A stretch of DNA of 16,196 nt from Spirochaetota bacterium (lineage in GTDB: Bacteria > Spirochaetota > JAGLSM01 > JAKPMW01). The DNA lies in contig JAKPMW010000280.1 in assembly GCA_029548715.1 (NCBI GenBank), forward strand, positions 1 to 16,196. The letters are read 5' to 3'. How positions within the stretch are numbered: position 1 is the first letter of the stretch; every line of letters starts with the position of its first letter. The notes beneath the pieces were generated by a model that was not told the DNA's origin, ran no database searches, and saw only the letters and a list, made by a program, of their open reading frames with translations. Shown piece by piece: positions 9,453 through 15,929 of the stretch. A program made the position numbers and the translations under genes.

Positions 9453-10414
9453 AGGACAAATCCGGGCCAGATTGATCCGCTCTTCCAGGCAAGCACCCCA
9501 AGCAGGACCCCGCTGGGAATGGTATAGTACAATTCCACCCCCGGCTTGGTGCTGTGCAGCAGGACATAGGGCAGCATCTGTATCCAGACCGCATGCCAGC
9601 CCAGTCCGAGCCTGAGCAGTCCCTGAAGCATGAATCCCCTGAAGAAAAATTCCCAGGAGAGCATGTAGAGCATCCGCAGGAATTCAAAAAGGACAAGCAA
9701 ACCCAGCGCTCCCCAAAAAACCGAGCGCGAGCGCGTTTCCATTTCGGCCAGTTCGGTCTTTGCCTTCTCGTGGACAGCCTGGGCGGCCGGGTCCTGTTTT
9801 TGAACATCTGTCCGGGTGGCAGGTCCGGCGATTGCGTTTTTGCGGGACTCGATCTGCCGGGCAAGTGTTCCCATCTGCACGCGCTCGCTGCGCAGGCGCT
9901 GAAGATAGGGATAGTGCCGGCGAAACCCCTCAGTCGTGGCAAAGGCGTATATAAATGGAAGCATGAAGCAGAAAATTATGACAAGCGTCTTCCACCATTG
10001 CCTGAGACAACCCGGGGAAAGGCCAAAGTCATTCCAGGCGATCTTCAACCCGGCTCCGAGGGCCCTCCCAATCCGGCGTCCGGAAGCCTGCCAGTTCGAA
10101 ATCACAAACCAGAACCAGAGCGCCCCAAACGGAAGCACAAACTGGTAGAAAAAGGCAGGCACCCGCCTGAGGTAGCGGTCGACAGCATCCGGGTCGGCGA
10201 CAAAGCCTCCAATTGCCCTTAAAACAGGCTGGAAAATATCGGCAAAAAGCGGGGGCTGCCCCCTCTGCATCCGGATAATCTCGAGGGCCTTGGTCGCCAG
10301 AACCAGAGCGATAATCAGATACAGCCAGGCGGCAGGCCTGGTCAATTCGCGGCCCACTTCGCGGAGGTAGCCCCAGAGTGTGCGAAACCCGACCGGCTCA
10401 TTCTCCCTGCGCAT
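9404..10414 (-). CDS. CPBP-type (Rce1/abortive-infection family) integral membrane protein
   Basis: A 336-aa multi-pass membrane protein. Hydrophobic segments lie at about residues 29-44, 88-107, 142-160, 231-250, 277-288 and 300-312, with a charged, probably coiled-coil loop at about 172-230. The C-terminal half fits the CPBP intramembrane metalloprotease family: motif 1 region SWEFFFRGFML (Glu255, Arg259), motif 2 region YVLLHS (His287) and motif 3 region HFAGAVVFD (His322). The family consensus for motif 1 is EExxxR; here the first Glu is Trp, so proteolytic activity is uncertain. I chose the start at 10414 rather than 10438 because AAGGAG sits 6 bases ahead of it, while nothing precedes 10438. 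It overlaps the upstream toroid-protein gene by 17 bases and is probably coupled to it. Its 3' end overlaps the convergent gene by 49 bases. Substrate and role are unknown. Confidence 0.82.
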   Translation of the reverse strand: MRRENEPVGFRTLWGYLREVGRELTRPAAWLYLIIALVLATKALEIIRMQRGQPPLFADIFQPVLRAIGGFVADPDAVDRYLRRVPAFFYQFVLPFGALWFWFVISNWQASGRRIGRALGAGLKIAWNDFGLSPGCLRQWWKTLVIIFCFMLPFIYAFATTEGFRRHYPYLQRLRSERVQMGTLARQIESRKNAIAGPATRTDVQKQDPAAQAVHEKAKTELAEMETRSRSVFWGALGLLVLFEFLRMLYMLSWEFFFRGFMLQGLLRLGLGWHAVWIQMLPYVLLHSTKPGVELYYTIPSGVLLGVLAWKSGSIWPGFVLHFAGAVVFDVCAMFA

Positions 10415-12248
10415 CAAAGACTCCTTGTTCGAGGGCATTTATCAGAAAAGCAATGATGTGCTGGGTAAAATCGATCTGCTGCCGGTGGTCGGCCGGCCCG
10501 GCACGAAACCCGCCCAGCGCGGCAACGGGGTCAGCGTACAACATGGCGGTAGCCGGCTTCACCTGCTGGGAGAGAACAAAGCGTGAGGTCTCAAGCAGCG
10601 CCCTGCGATACCGCTCTGCCCGTGCGGGATCATCCCGGCGGGCCAGGGCGAGGGCACCGGCAATCCCTTCACACTGGAATCCCGCCGCATGGGCCAGGGG
10701 AACAAACCATTCAGGTGCCCCGTATCCGCCGCGATAATCCGGGAAGGGCCAGTCCCCGGTATACAAAAAATCAATCATCGAATCAGCGCAATCATAGACA
10801 AACGGTCTCCAGCGTGCAATCAGACCTTCGGAGATCAGCCCTTCGGCCTCGGGAACAGCCTGCATCTCCCATGTAAACGGAAACATGTAATAGCGGGACA
10901 GGAAAAAGTCCCAAAACGTCTCGGCCTGGACCCGCATGCCCCTGACAAACTCGTTTGTGTATCCGCCAAAAAGCCTGCTCCCCCGGGCCAGCGCCCAGAG
11001 GGCCTGCCCGCTGAAATTCTGCCCGTGATATACCTCGTCCCTGCGATCCGGAGGATGAAAGTAATGGCAAAAACTGCCATCACTCTTTTGCATGTATGCA
11101 ATAAACTGCAAGAGATCCCGCAGGAGGGGGTCCTCCCGGGCATCGACAGAGCGGCGACGTTCACTGAGAGCCAGGGCTGCAATTGCCGCAGTCCCCAGCT
11201 TGACCGGGCCATCCTCCCGGACCGCCCGCCCTGCAGGGGCCGCAATCAGCCTTTGCCTGATGTATTCCAGGGCACGATCAGCAGCCCCGAGATACCGCGC
11301 ATCCCGAACATGCCCGTAGATCCGGTACAGAGCCAGCATCGAACCGGCATGCCGCGGCATGCTGTACCCGCTCTTGTCGATCCGCCCGGAAAACGGCTCA
11401 TAGCGGTATGAAAATTCGCCCGACGAATCCTGCTGGCGAACAAACCACTCCCCGGCCGCCCGCATGGCATTCGTGATATCCTTCCTCAGGGGGTATCGTG
11501 AGGGAAGAACGCTGTTCCGGTACAGCGGGGTCAGATCAGCAACTGCCCTCTCCGGTCCGAACCGGGCGTACCACGTCGATGTCCTGAACCGGGCCAGCCG
11601 TGCGCCCGCGGGCATGCGCGCAGTCCCCGGCCTGAGCCTGGGCAGCCGCCCCAGGGCCACAGGGTTGGCAGTGAGAGCCGGGACAAGGGCGCCCACGATC
11701 TTGCTGAGGGAGAGTCCAAACCTGAAGGGAATAAACCCGAAAGGCTCCCCGCCCGCCCAGAGCTCGTTGCCGCCCTCCTCCGGCAGAAACCAGGCCTGCC
11801 GTCCTCCGCTGTCGCGCAAGGCGATTCCATCAAGGCCCTGCTGGACTGTCAGACTCCAGAAGAGGGGCCCGTCCCCTGCAAGGTCCTTGACCGGTCCGGC
11901 AAACGACAGGAGCGCCTCGCGATACCCTTTCACGTTGGTCGCCGCAAACGCCTCGAGAACAGAAAGGAGATTCGCAAGAGCAGCACGACCATTGGCCCCC
12001 GCTGCGCGAAACCAGCGCTCCCTGTCAAGCTGGAGAAAAACGGCCTGCACCCCTGCGCCGGCCAGATCAGGGCTGGCGGCCGGATCTGGCATGCCGGCAA
12101 GCCGGTCCCGAATGGCCTGCAGCACAGCCCGCGCCTGCCCTGGCGTAACGGCAGGCGTCTCCGGCGGCCTTCCGGCATTCCATGCCAGAAGGAGGTATAC
12201 AGCAAGTACGACCAGCGCGAGCGCTACCATCAGCCGAGCCTTGTACAT
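10398..12248 (-). CDS. Membrane-anchored protein with probable alpha/alpha-toroid domain
   Basis: A 616-aa protein with a signal anchor at about residues 6-24 and the remainder outside the cytoplasm. Residues about 60-230 form a mixed alpha/beta region (VFLQLDRERW; GLDGIALRDSGGRQAWFLPEE) that I cannot assign. From about residue 258 to 610 paired helices alternate with short Gly-rich turns: AAGEWFVRQQDSSGEFSY, RHAGSMLALYRIYG, LLQFIAYMQKSDGSFCHYF, FSGQALWALAR, EGIAGALALARR, and GGFRAG followed by DFTQHIIAFLINALE. This pattern is typical of (alpha/alpha)6 toroids, which include terpene cyclases, polysaccharide lyases and unsaturated glucuronyl hydrolases. I see no diagnostic catalytic set for any of these, so no reaction is proposed. 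The start ATG at 12248 is preceded by a G-rich Shine-Dalgarno containing eight G in a row. The CPBP-type gene downstream is overlapped by 17 bases. Confidence 0.82.
   Translation of the reverse strand: MYKARLMVALALVVLAVYLLLAWNAGRPPETPAVTPGQARAVLQAIRDRLAGMPDPAASPDLAGAGVQAVFLQLDRERWFRAAGANGRAALANLLSVLEAFAATNVKGYREALLSFAGPVKDLAGDGPLFWSLTVQQGLDGIALRDSGGRQAWFLPEEGGNELWAGGEPFGFIPFRFGLSLSKIVGALVPALTANPVALGRLPRLRPGTARMPAGARLARFRTSTWYARFGPERAVADLTPLYRNSVLPSRYPLRKDITNAMRAAGEWFVRQQDSSGEFSYRYEPFSGRIDKSGYSMPRHAGSMLALYRIYGHVRDARYLGAADRALEYIRQRLIAAPAGRAVREDGPVKLGTAAIAALALSERRRSVDAREDPLLRDLLQFIAYMQKSDGSFCHYFHPPDRRDEVYHGQNFSGQALWALARGSRLFGGYTNEFVRGMRVQAETFWDFFLSRYYMFPFTWEMQAVPEAEGLISEGLIARWRPFVYDCADSMIDFLYTGDWPFPDYRGGYGAPEWFVPLAHAAGFQCEGIAGALALARRDDPARAERYRRALLETSRFVLSQQVKPATAMLYADPVAALGGFRAGPADHRQQIDFTQHIIAFLINALEQGVFDAQGE
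10421..10426 (-). promoter_or_regulatory. Ribosome-binding site fixing the start at 10414
   Basis: AAGGAG on the minus strand with a 6-base spacer to the ATG at 10414. The alternative ATG at 10438 has no comparable site, so the shorter protein (336 aa) is preferred. Confidence 0.65.
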
Positions 12249-12278
12249 AGCCCCCCCCTTGTTGTCTGCAGGCTCATC

Positions 12279-12307
12279 AGCATATCAGGCTACAAGGCGC
12301 TTGACAA
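12279..12307 (-). promoter_or_regulatory. Probable promoter of the toroid-protein operon
   Basis: On the minus strand: -35 TTGTCA at 12302-12307, a 17-base spacer and -10 TATGCT at 12279-12284. Transcription would start near 12272, about 24 bases ahead of the ATG at 12248. The -35 is one half of the palindromic CTTGACAAG that also gives a -35 on the other strand. Confidence 0.5.
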
Positions 12308-12330
12308 GTGGCAGGGACGCTCACCATACT
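12301..12330 (+). promoter_or_regulatory. Probable plus-strand promoter of the small membrane protein
   Basis: A perfect -35 TTGACA at 12301-12306, an 18-base spacer and -10 CATACT at 12325-12330. The ATG at 12337 lies where the transcript should begin, so the message may be leaderless or nearly so. This agrees with the absence of a good Shine-Dalgarno. It overlaps the divergent minus-strand promoter almost fully at the -35. Confidence 0.5.
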
Positions 12331-12336
12331 GCGGAA

Positions 12337-12759
12337 ATGAAGACCACGTGCGGCCATCCTGTCATCGCCCTGATCAATCTGGCCCTCGGACTCGTATTTC
12401 TGTTCTTCTTCGTTTTCGTGATTCCCGCCCGCTATCCCCTTGTCACCCTGTTTTTCACAGCACTCGGGGCCGGCTGCCTCCTTTCGGCCTGGGGCCTCTG
12501 GAGGGGTACTGCCTGGGGCAGGCTTCTGGCCCGCGTTGTGAGTGCCGTTTCCATCACCATCGGGACCGGGTTTTCCCTCCTCTGCCTCGGCGCTGCCTCA
12601 TACCTCTCCGGAGTGTACGGAAGCATGGGAAAGGCCTCGGCATCGATCTTTTTCGTCATGCTAACGCTCGCCTGCGTCCTCCTGATTCTTCTTCCGGCCA
12701 TTCAGCTCTATCACTTGAGGAACAGGCGCCGATCTCCGGGTAACGATCCTGTCCCGTGA
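12337..12759 (+). CDS. Small four-helix membrane protein of unknown function
   Basis: A 140-aa protein with four hydrophobic segments at about residues 8-29, 34-54, 63-92 and 102-124, and a basic C-terminal tail (RNRRR). No family was recognised. The open frame continues far upstream to 11464, but that part is antisense to the toroid gene. The ATG at 12337 is the first that lies clear of that gene and begins with a plausible membrane protein. Only a weak GCGGA precedes it. It sits 104 bases ahead of the PEGA-like gene on the same strand and may share its transcript. Confidence 0.7.
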   Translation: MKTTCGHPVIALINLALGLVFLFFFVFVIPARYPLVTLFFTALGAGCLLSAWGLWRGTAWGRLLARVVSAVSITIGTGFSLLCLGAASYLSGVYGSMGKASASIFFVMLTLACVLLILLPAIQLYHLRNRRRSPGNDPVP

Positions 12760-12800
12760 GTGTCAGACCCTGTACGTGGTTTTCAGATGTGTTTACCGGA

Positions 12801-12820
12801 GGCGGAGCCCCGGGCTCGCC
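12801..12820 (+). other. GC-rich stem-loop between the membrane-protein and PEGA-like genes
   Basis: GGCGGAGCC at 12801-12809 pairs with GGCTCGCC at 12813-12820, with one bulged G and a three-base loop. Only a short, broken T-run follows (TGCTTTGC), so it would be a weak terminator at best. It may instead reduce read-through or protect the mRNA. No convincing separate promoter for the PEGA-like gene was seen nearby. Confidence 0.3.
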
Positions 12821-12863
12821 TGCTTTGCAATCCGAACCAACACCATCGCGGAGGAAATTGTTC

Positions 12864-14786
12864 ATGAAAAAGCTTTCACTCCTGTTTGCCTTCAGTGCCC
12901 TTCTGGTACTGCTGTCAACCTCGTTCCTTGAGGCCCTGCCTGGCCAGCAGATGTGCCGCTTGCGGGTGACCCTCGCCCCCGAGTCCACGGTTGCTTCGGC
13001 CCAGATATTCGTCAACGGTCAGGCCAAGGGCACTGTCTATCGCGGCAGGGCATCCGAGTTCATCCTGCCCTTTACCCGCCAGGCCACGGTACGTCTGGTG
13101 CATGGGGCCACTGTTGTCGACCGGCAGCTCACCCTGATTCCCGGACGCTGGGTGGATGTATCAATCCCCCTCGTCACGGCGACCAAGGGCTCAATCAGGG
13201 TCCATCTCGATGGTGGTCCGGCCACGGCCCAGGTCTACGTCGATAACGCCTACAAGGGTACGGTCAGCCGTGGCCGCTTTGTCGACATTCCTAACGTTGA
13301 TGCCGGCAACCATCAGGTCCGGGTCCAAAACGGCAGCGCCCAACAGCAGACAACAGCCAGCGTGGTTGCCGGCCAGACGGCAACCGTGCGGATGACACTT
13401 CAGGTTCAGCCTGTCCAGGGCCAGGTCCGGATCACCCTCGACGCCTCGTCCGAAACTGCAACCGCCGCCATCACCGTCGACGGGGCCGCCAGGGGAACCA
13501 TCTTCAGGGGCCGGACCCTGGCCCTGACCCTTCCCACCGGAGCCCGCACCATCCGTCTTTCGCATTCAGATCTCAGCCAGGAACAGACGGTCAACGTCCC
13601 GGCCGGTGGCACTGTCAACGCAAATTTTGTCCTCCAAAAGCCCAAGGGAATGCTGCGCTTTACCCTCGAGCGAGCATCCCGCGTCCGGATGGCCCAGGTT
13701 GAAATCGACGGTGCCAGCCGTGGGACCGTTGTTCCCGGCCGGAACTACACCTGGGAACTCCCTGCCGGCCAGCACACCGTCCGTGTCCATCAGGGCAGCA
13801 TGCAGGAGACCGCTACCGTCACAATCACCTCGGGACAGACAACACCCCTTTCGCTGACACTGCGTCAGCCCAAAGGGAGACTCTCGGTCACACATGCTGG
13901 TAATTCCGCGGTCCTGACCGCTACTCTCTACCTCAACGGCGCCTCAAATACAGCACTTACCCGTGGCACCACGATCACCCTTGATCTGGATGCAGGCAAT
14001 TACACGCTCCAGCTCAAAAACGGAAATTTCGAGTCCGACGCAGTCCCGGTCAGTCTGGGTGCAGATCAGACTCTCCCTGTCACGCTTACGATCGTCCAGC
14101 CCAAGGGCGTGGTCAATCTGACCTACTCCGGAGAATCCGCCCATGCCTGGGCAACCGTCTATATCGACGGGCAGCAATCCGACCGGATCCGCCGGGGACA
14201 AACCAAGCGCTACGAAGTTGAGTCCGGCTTCCGCACATTCGAGGTCAGGGCGCAAAACGAAACCGCACAGCAACGGATCATGGTCTCGCGTAGCCGCGAA
14301 CGCAGCCTGACACTCAAGGTCGAATCAAGCACGGGTCGGCTGGCCGTCACCCTTGAGGCAGGATCCAGCGCAGCCAGCGCCCAGCTGACGGTCAATGGGC
14401 AAAACCGGGGAACGATCAACCGCGGACAGACGCTCAATTTTGACGATCTGGCTCCCGGAACAGCAACCGTCGTCATGACTGCCAACGGCATGACCGAGCA
14501 GGGGCAGGCCCAGATCTCCCGGGGACAGACAGCAAGCATAACCCTGAGCTTCCGCCAGCAAACCGGGACCCTCGTGGTCAGCCTTCTCCCCGAGTCCCGG
14601 GCCGCCTTTGCCCGGGTCATGATCAACGGAGTGTACCGCTTTACCGTCAACCGGGGACAGACACGGAATCTTGATCTTCCGGCCGGCGTCTATACGGTCA
14701 TTCTCGAAGGTGGCCGTGCGCCCCAAACCATCCGTCAGGTAGTTGAATCAGGCAAGATGTCACGGATCGTCATGAATCTCCAGTAA
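12864..14786 (+). CDS. Secreted protein of eight tandem PEGA-like repeats
   Basis: A 640-aa exported protein. A signal peptide (KK, then a hydrophobic run to about residue 20, with FLEALPG at the likely cut) is followed directly by eight repeats of 74-77 residues: 31-107, 108-184, 185-260, 261-336, 337-413, 414-489, 490-566 and 567-640. Nothing else is present. Each unit begins with a strand like KGxLRVTL and continues with 'V.VDG..RGTV.RG', 'LPAG.HTVRV..G' and 'V..GQT..V.LTL.QP', the pattern of PEGA-type surface-layer or sandwich repeats. Such domains are thought to bind other proteins or the cell surface. The start at 12864 is set by GGAGGA at 12850-12855 (8-base spacer) and by the signal peptide. 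The frame stays open upstream to 12756, but that extension hides the signal peptide and is rejected. A strong terminator follows. It may share a transcript with the small membrane-protein gene. The precise Pfam family was not checked. Confidence 0.88.
   Translation: MKKLSLLFAFSALLVLLSTSFLEALPGQQMCRLRVTLAPESTVASAQIFVNGQAKGTVYRGRASEFILPFTRQATVRLVHGATVVDRQLTLIPGRWVDVSIPLVTATKGSIRVHLDGGPATAQVYVDNAYKGTVSRGRFVDIPNVDAGNHQVRVQNGSAQQQTTASVVAGQTATVRMTLQVQPVQGQVRITLDASSETATAAITVDGAARGTIFRGRTLALTLPTGARTIRLSHSDLSQEQTVNVPAGGTVNANFVLQKPKGMLRFTLERASRVRMAQVEIDGASRGTVVPGRNYTWELPAGQHTVRVHQGSMQETATVTITSGQTTPLSLTLRQPKGRLSVTHAGNSAVLTATLYLNGASNTALTRGTTITLDLDAGNYTLQLKNGNFESDAVPVSLGADQTLPVTLTIVQPKGVVNLTYSGESAHAWATVYIDGQQSDRIRRGQTKRYEVESGFRTFEVRAQNETAQQRIMVSRSRERSLTLKVESSTGRLAVTLEAGSSAASAQLTVNGQNRGTINRGQTLNFDDLAPGTATVVMTANGMTEQGQAQISRGQTASITLSFRQQTGTLVVSLLPESRAAFARVMINGVYRFTVNRGQTRNLDLPAGVYTVILEGGRAPQTIRQVVESGKMSRIVMNLQ
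12954..14783 (+). repeat. Eight protein-level repeats, about 228 bases each
   Basis: The units begin at about 12954, 13185, 13416, 13644, 13872, 14103, 14331 and 14562. They align clearly as protein (shared DG/NG, RG, PAG and GQT positions). At DNA level they are well diverged, so this is an old duplication and not a recent unstable tandem repeat. Confidence 0.8.
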
Positions 14787-14810
14787 CCGGTCAGGACATC
14801 AAGCATGCAG

Positions 14811-14846
14811 AGCGGGCTGCCCCGGACGGGACAGCCCGCTTTTTTT
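14811..14846 (+). terminator. Rho-independent terminator after the PEGA-like gene
   Basis: A perfect 9-bp stem (AGCGGGCTG at 14811-14819 with CAGCCCGCT at 14832-14840) with a 12-base loop, followed at once by a run of seven T including the last stem base. It lies 25 bases after the stop codon. Confidence 0.92.
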
Positions 14847-14887
14847 CGACGGCCTCGGGCTGCACCCCGGAATCACATGAGGATTTC

Positions 14888-15034
14888 ATGAAATTGCCAT
14901 GCGAATCCATGGATACCCATAAAATTATTGTGAATATGCAATCCCACTCCCGGATTCGCATCAGAGTTTCACGTTTGCGTCATGCATATCCCGCAGGTAG
15001 CCCACGACGCCAGCATGGACTATCATTGACATGA
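14888..15034 (+). CDS. Possible 48-aa small ORF ahead of the Smr gene
   Basis: An ATG at 14888 with GAGG 6 bases upstream opens 48 codons, ending in TGA at 15032-15034. That stop overlaps the first in-frame ATG (15031) of the Smr frame as ATGA. The product would be basic and histidine/arginine-rich (RIRIRVSRLRHAYP) with no recognised domain. The region is A/T-rich and also holds inverted repeats that could be regulatory, so this may be a leader peptide or simply a chance ORF. Confidence 0.2.
   Translation: MKLPCESMDTHKIIVNMQSHSRIRIRVSRLRHAYPAGSPRRQHGLSLT
14897..14961. promoter_or_regulatory. A/T-rich region with inverted repeats ahead of the Smr gene
   Basis: Two dyads are visible. One is a compact CCATG-N6-CATGG at 14897-14912. 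The other is a perfect 10-bp inverted repeat, ATGCGAATCC at 14899-14908 with GGATTCGCAT at 14952-14961, separated by 43 bases. The sequence between them (TAAAATTATTGTGAATATG) is the most A/T-rich in the neighbourhood. This looks like a regulated promoter region, but no clean -35/-10 pair with good spacing was found. Confidence 0.4.
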
Positions 15035-15052
15035 TCCGGAAAAGGAACCGGC

Positions 15053-15058
15053 AGGAGG
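15053..15058 (+). promoter_or_regulatory. Ribosome-binding site deciding the Smr start
   Basis: A perfect AGGAGG with a 5-base spacer to the ATG at 15064. The ATG at 15061 would be only 2 bases away, and the ATG at 15031 has no site ahead of it. Confidence 0.65.
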
Positions 15059-15063
15059 GGATG

Positions 15064-15432
15064 ATGGATGATGCAGAACTCTTCCGCACCTGGATCGAAA
15101 CCAATCCACCCGATCCGCGAGACAAGGAGCAGAGCGGAAAGCAGACAGGCAGGCCGTCCCGCCCGGGCGCGCACACCCGGCTGGACCTTCACGGCCAGAC
15201 TGTGGCGGCCTCCGAAGATCTCGTCCGCCAGTTTATCCGCCGGGCCAAGGCCGCAGGCACCAGACAGGTGATCATCATCACTGGAAAAGGGATGCACTCG
15301 GGAAGGGCCGGAGGGGTCCTCAAGGATCATGTCGCCTCCTTTCTTGACTCCGGACGGGCCGGTGTCATCCGGGGCTGGCGGAGAGGCAATCCCCACGAAG
15401 GTGGAGAGGGAAGCATTATTGTTGATATTTGA
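15064..15432 (+). CDS. Smr-domain protein (small MutS-related, stand-alone)
   Basis: A 122-aa protein whose first 40 residues are a charged linker (including DPRDKEQ) and whose remainder is an Smr domain: TRLDLHG, RQFIRRAKAAGTRQVIIITG, GKGMHS, a helix VLKDHVASFL, and the closing strand GGEGSIIVDI. Smr domains are nucleases or nucleic-acid-binding modules; stand-alone bacterial members have been linked to DNA nicking and to mRNA cleavage at stalled ribosomes. LDLHG and TGKG, the two most conserved sites, are intact. An alternative start at 15031 would add 11 residues. The terminator upstream separates it from the PEGA-like gene. It ends 42 bases before the acetyltransferase start, and the promoter of that gene lies over its last codons. 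Confidence 0.92.
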   Translation: MDDAELFRTWIETNPPDPRDKEQSGKQTGRPSRPGAHTRLDLHGQTVAASEDLVRQFIRRAKAAGTRQVIIITGKGMHSGRAGGVLKDHVASFLDSGRAGVIRGWRRGNPHEGGEGSIIVDI

Positions 15433-15450
15433 GCGCGCATTATATATAAT
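15422..15450 (+). promoter_or_regulatory. Strong sigma-70 promoter of the acetyltransferase gene
   Basis: TTGATA at 15422-15427, a 17-base spacer and a perfect TATAAT at 15445-15450. The -35 lies inside the last codons of the Smr gene. Transcription would start near 15457, giving a leader of about 18 bases that holds only the GGAGG ribosome-binding site. Confidence 0.7.
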
Positions 15451-15474
15451 TCACTATATACACGGAGGGATGGA

Positions 15475-15801
15475 ATGGCAGAAAACGACGACATCATCCA
15501 CGATCCCGAGGGCAGACGGTTTTACTGTGAAGACAGCGGCCACACTGCCGAGTTGACCTACTCAGTCCTCGAAAATGGAACACTGGATTATAATCACACC
15601 TTTGTTCCCGAGGCCCTGCGCGGCAGCGGGCTGGCAGGCGAACTCGTCCTGGCGGCCTGTCAGTACGCCCGTCTGGCCGGGAAAAAGATCCTCCCCTCCT
15701 GCAGTTTTGTCGACATGTGGCTCAAACGGCACAGGGAATACGCTGACCTGATCGATACCAGCCTCGAAAATTCCCCGGCCTGCCGGATCGATCGCCACTG
15801 A
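15475..15801 (+). CDS. Small GNAT-type N-acetyltransferase (YidJ/COG2388 group)
   Basis: A 108-aa protein matching the short acetyltransferase group of about 90-110 aa (Acetyltransf_CG). Visible hallmarks are AELTYSVLENGTLDYNHTFV at residues 25-44, PEALRGSGLAGELV at 45-58 (the acetyl-CoA pyrophosphate loop, RGSGLA), a helix ACQYARLAGKKI, and LPSCSFVDMWLKRHREYADL at 73-92. It would use acetyl-CoA; the acceptor is unknown for this group. GGAGG at 15464-15468 (6-base spacer) supports the ATG at 15475. It has its own promoter and can be expressed apart from the Smr gene. No clear plus-strand terminator follows. Confidence 0.9.
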   Translation: MAENDDIIHDPEGRRFYCEDSGHTAELTYSVLENGTLDYNHTFVPEALRGSGLAGELVLAACQYARLAGKKILPSCSFVDMWLKRHREYADLIDTSLENSPACRIDRH

Positions 15802-15877
15802 CTCATACGCTGACGACACCGGGGCTGCCCATTCCCGGTCCGCTGCATCCGGTCCTCCCGGCCTGAGGCTGTTCCAC
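15802..15877. other. Unassigned spacer after the acetyltransferase gene
   Basis: GC-rich sequence with no ORF of note, no tRNA and no clear signal. Together with the terminator, palindrome and repeat array that follow, it forms the 395-base gene-free right end of the window. Confidence 0.5.
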
Positions 15878-15904
15878 AAAAAAAGACTCCCGGAAAGCCG
15901 GGAG
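15878..15904 (-). terminator. Rho-independent terminator on the minus strand
   Basis: On the minus strand a 7-bp stem, CTCCCGG (15898-15904) with CCGGGAG (15887-15893), has a CTTT loop and is followed after two bases by seven T. On the plus strand no T-run follows directly. It should end a transcript arriving from the right, that is, through the repeat array. Confidence 0.75.
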
Positions 15905-15929
15905 CCTGTATCTGACCAGGGTTTTTTCG

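Noticed and set aside
10415..10438. Eight-residue longer start for the CPBP-type protein
   Set aside because: No ribosome-binding site precedes 10438, while AAGGAG lies 6 bases before 10414.
11464..12336. Upstream extension of the small membrane-protein frame
   Set aside because: It lies antisense within the toroid gene and gives Arg/Pro-rich sequence. The membrane protein begins naturally at 12337.
12756..12863. 36-residue N-terminal extension of the PEGA-like protein
   Set aside because: It would bury a good signal peptide, and the GGAGGA at 12850-12855 points to 12864.
15562..15879. 105-aa minus-strand open frame over the acetyltransferase gene
   Set aside because: Antisense shadow of a recognised GNAT protein that has a strong promoter and ribosome-binding site.
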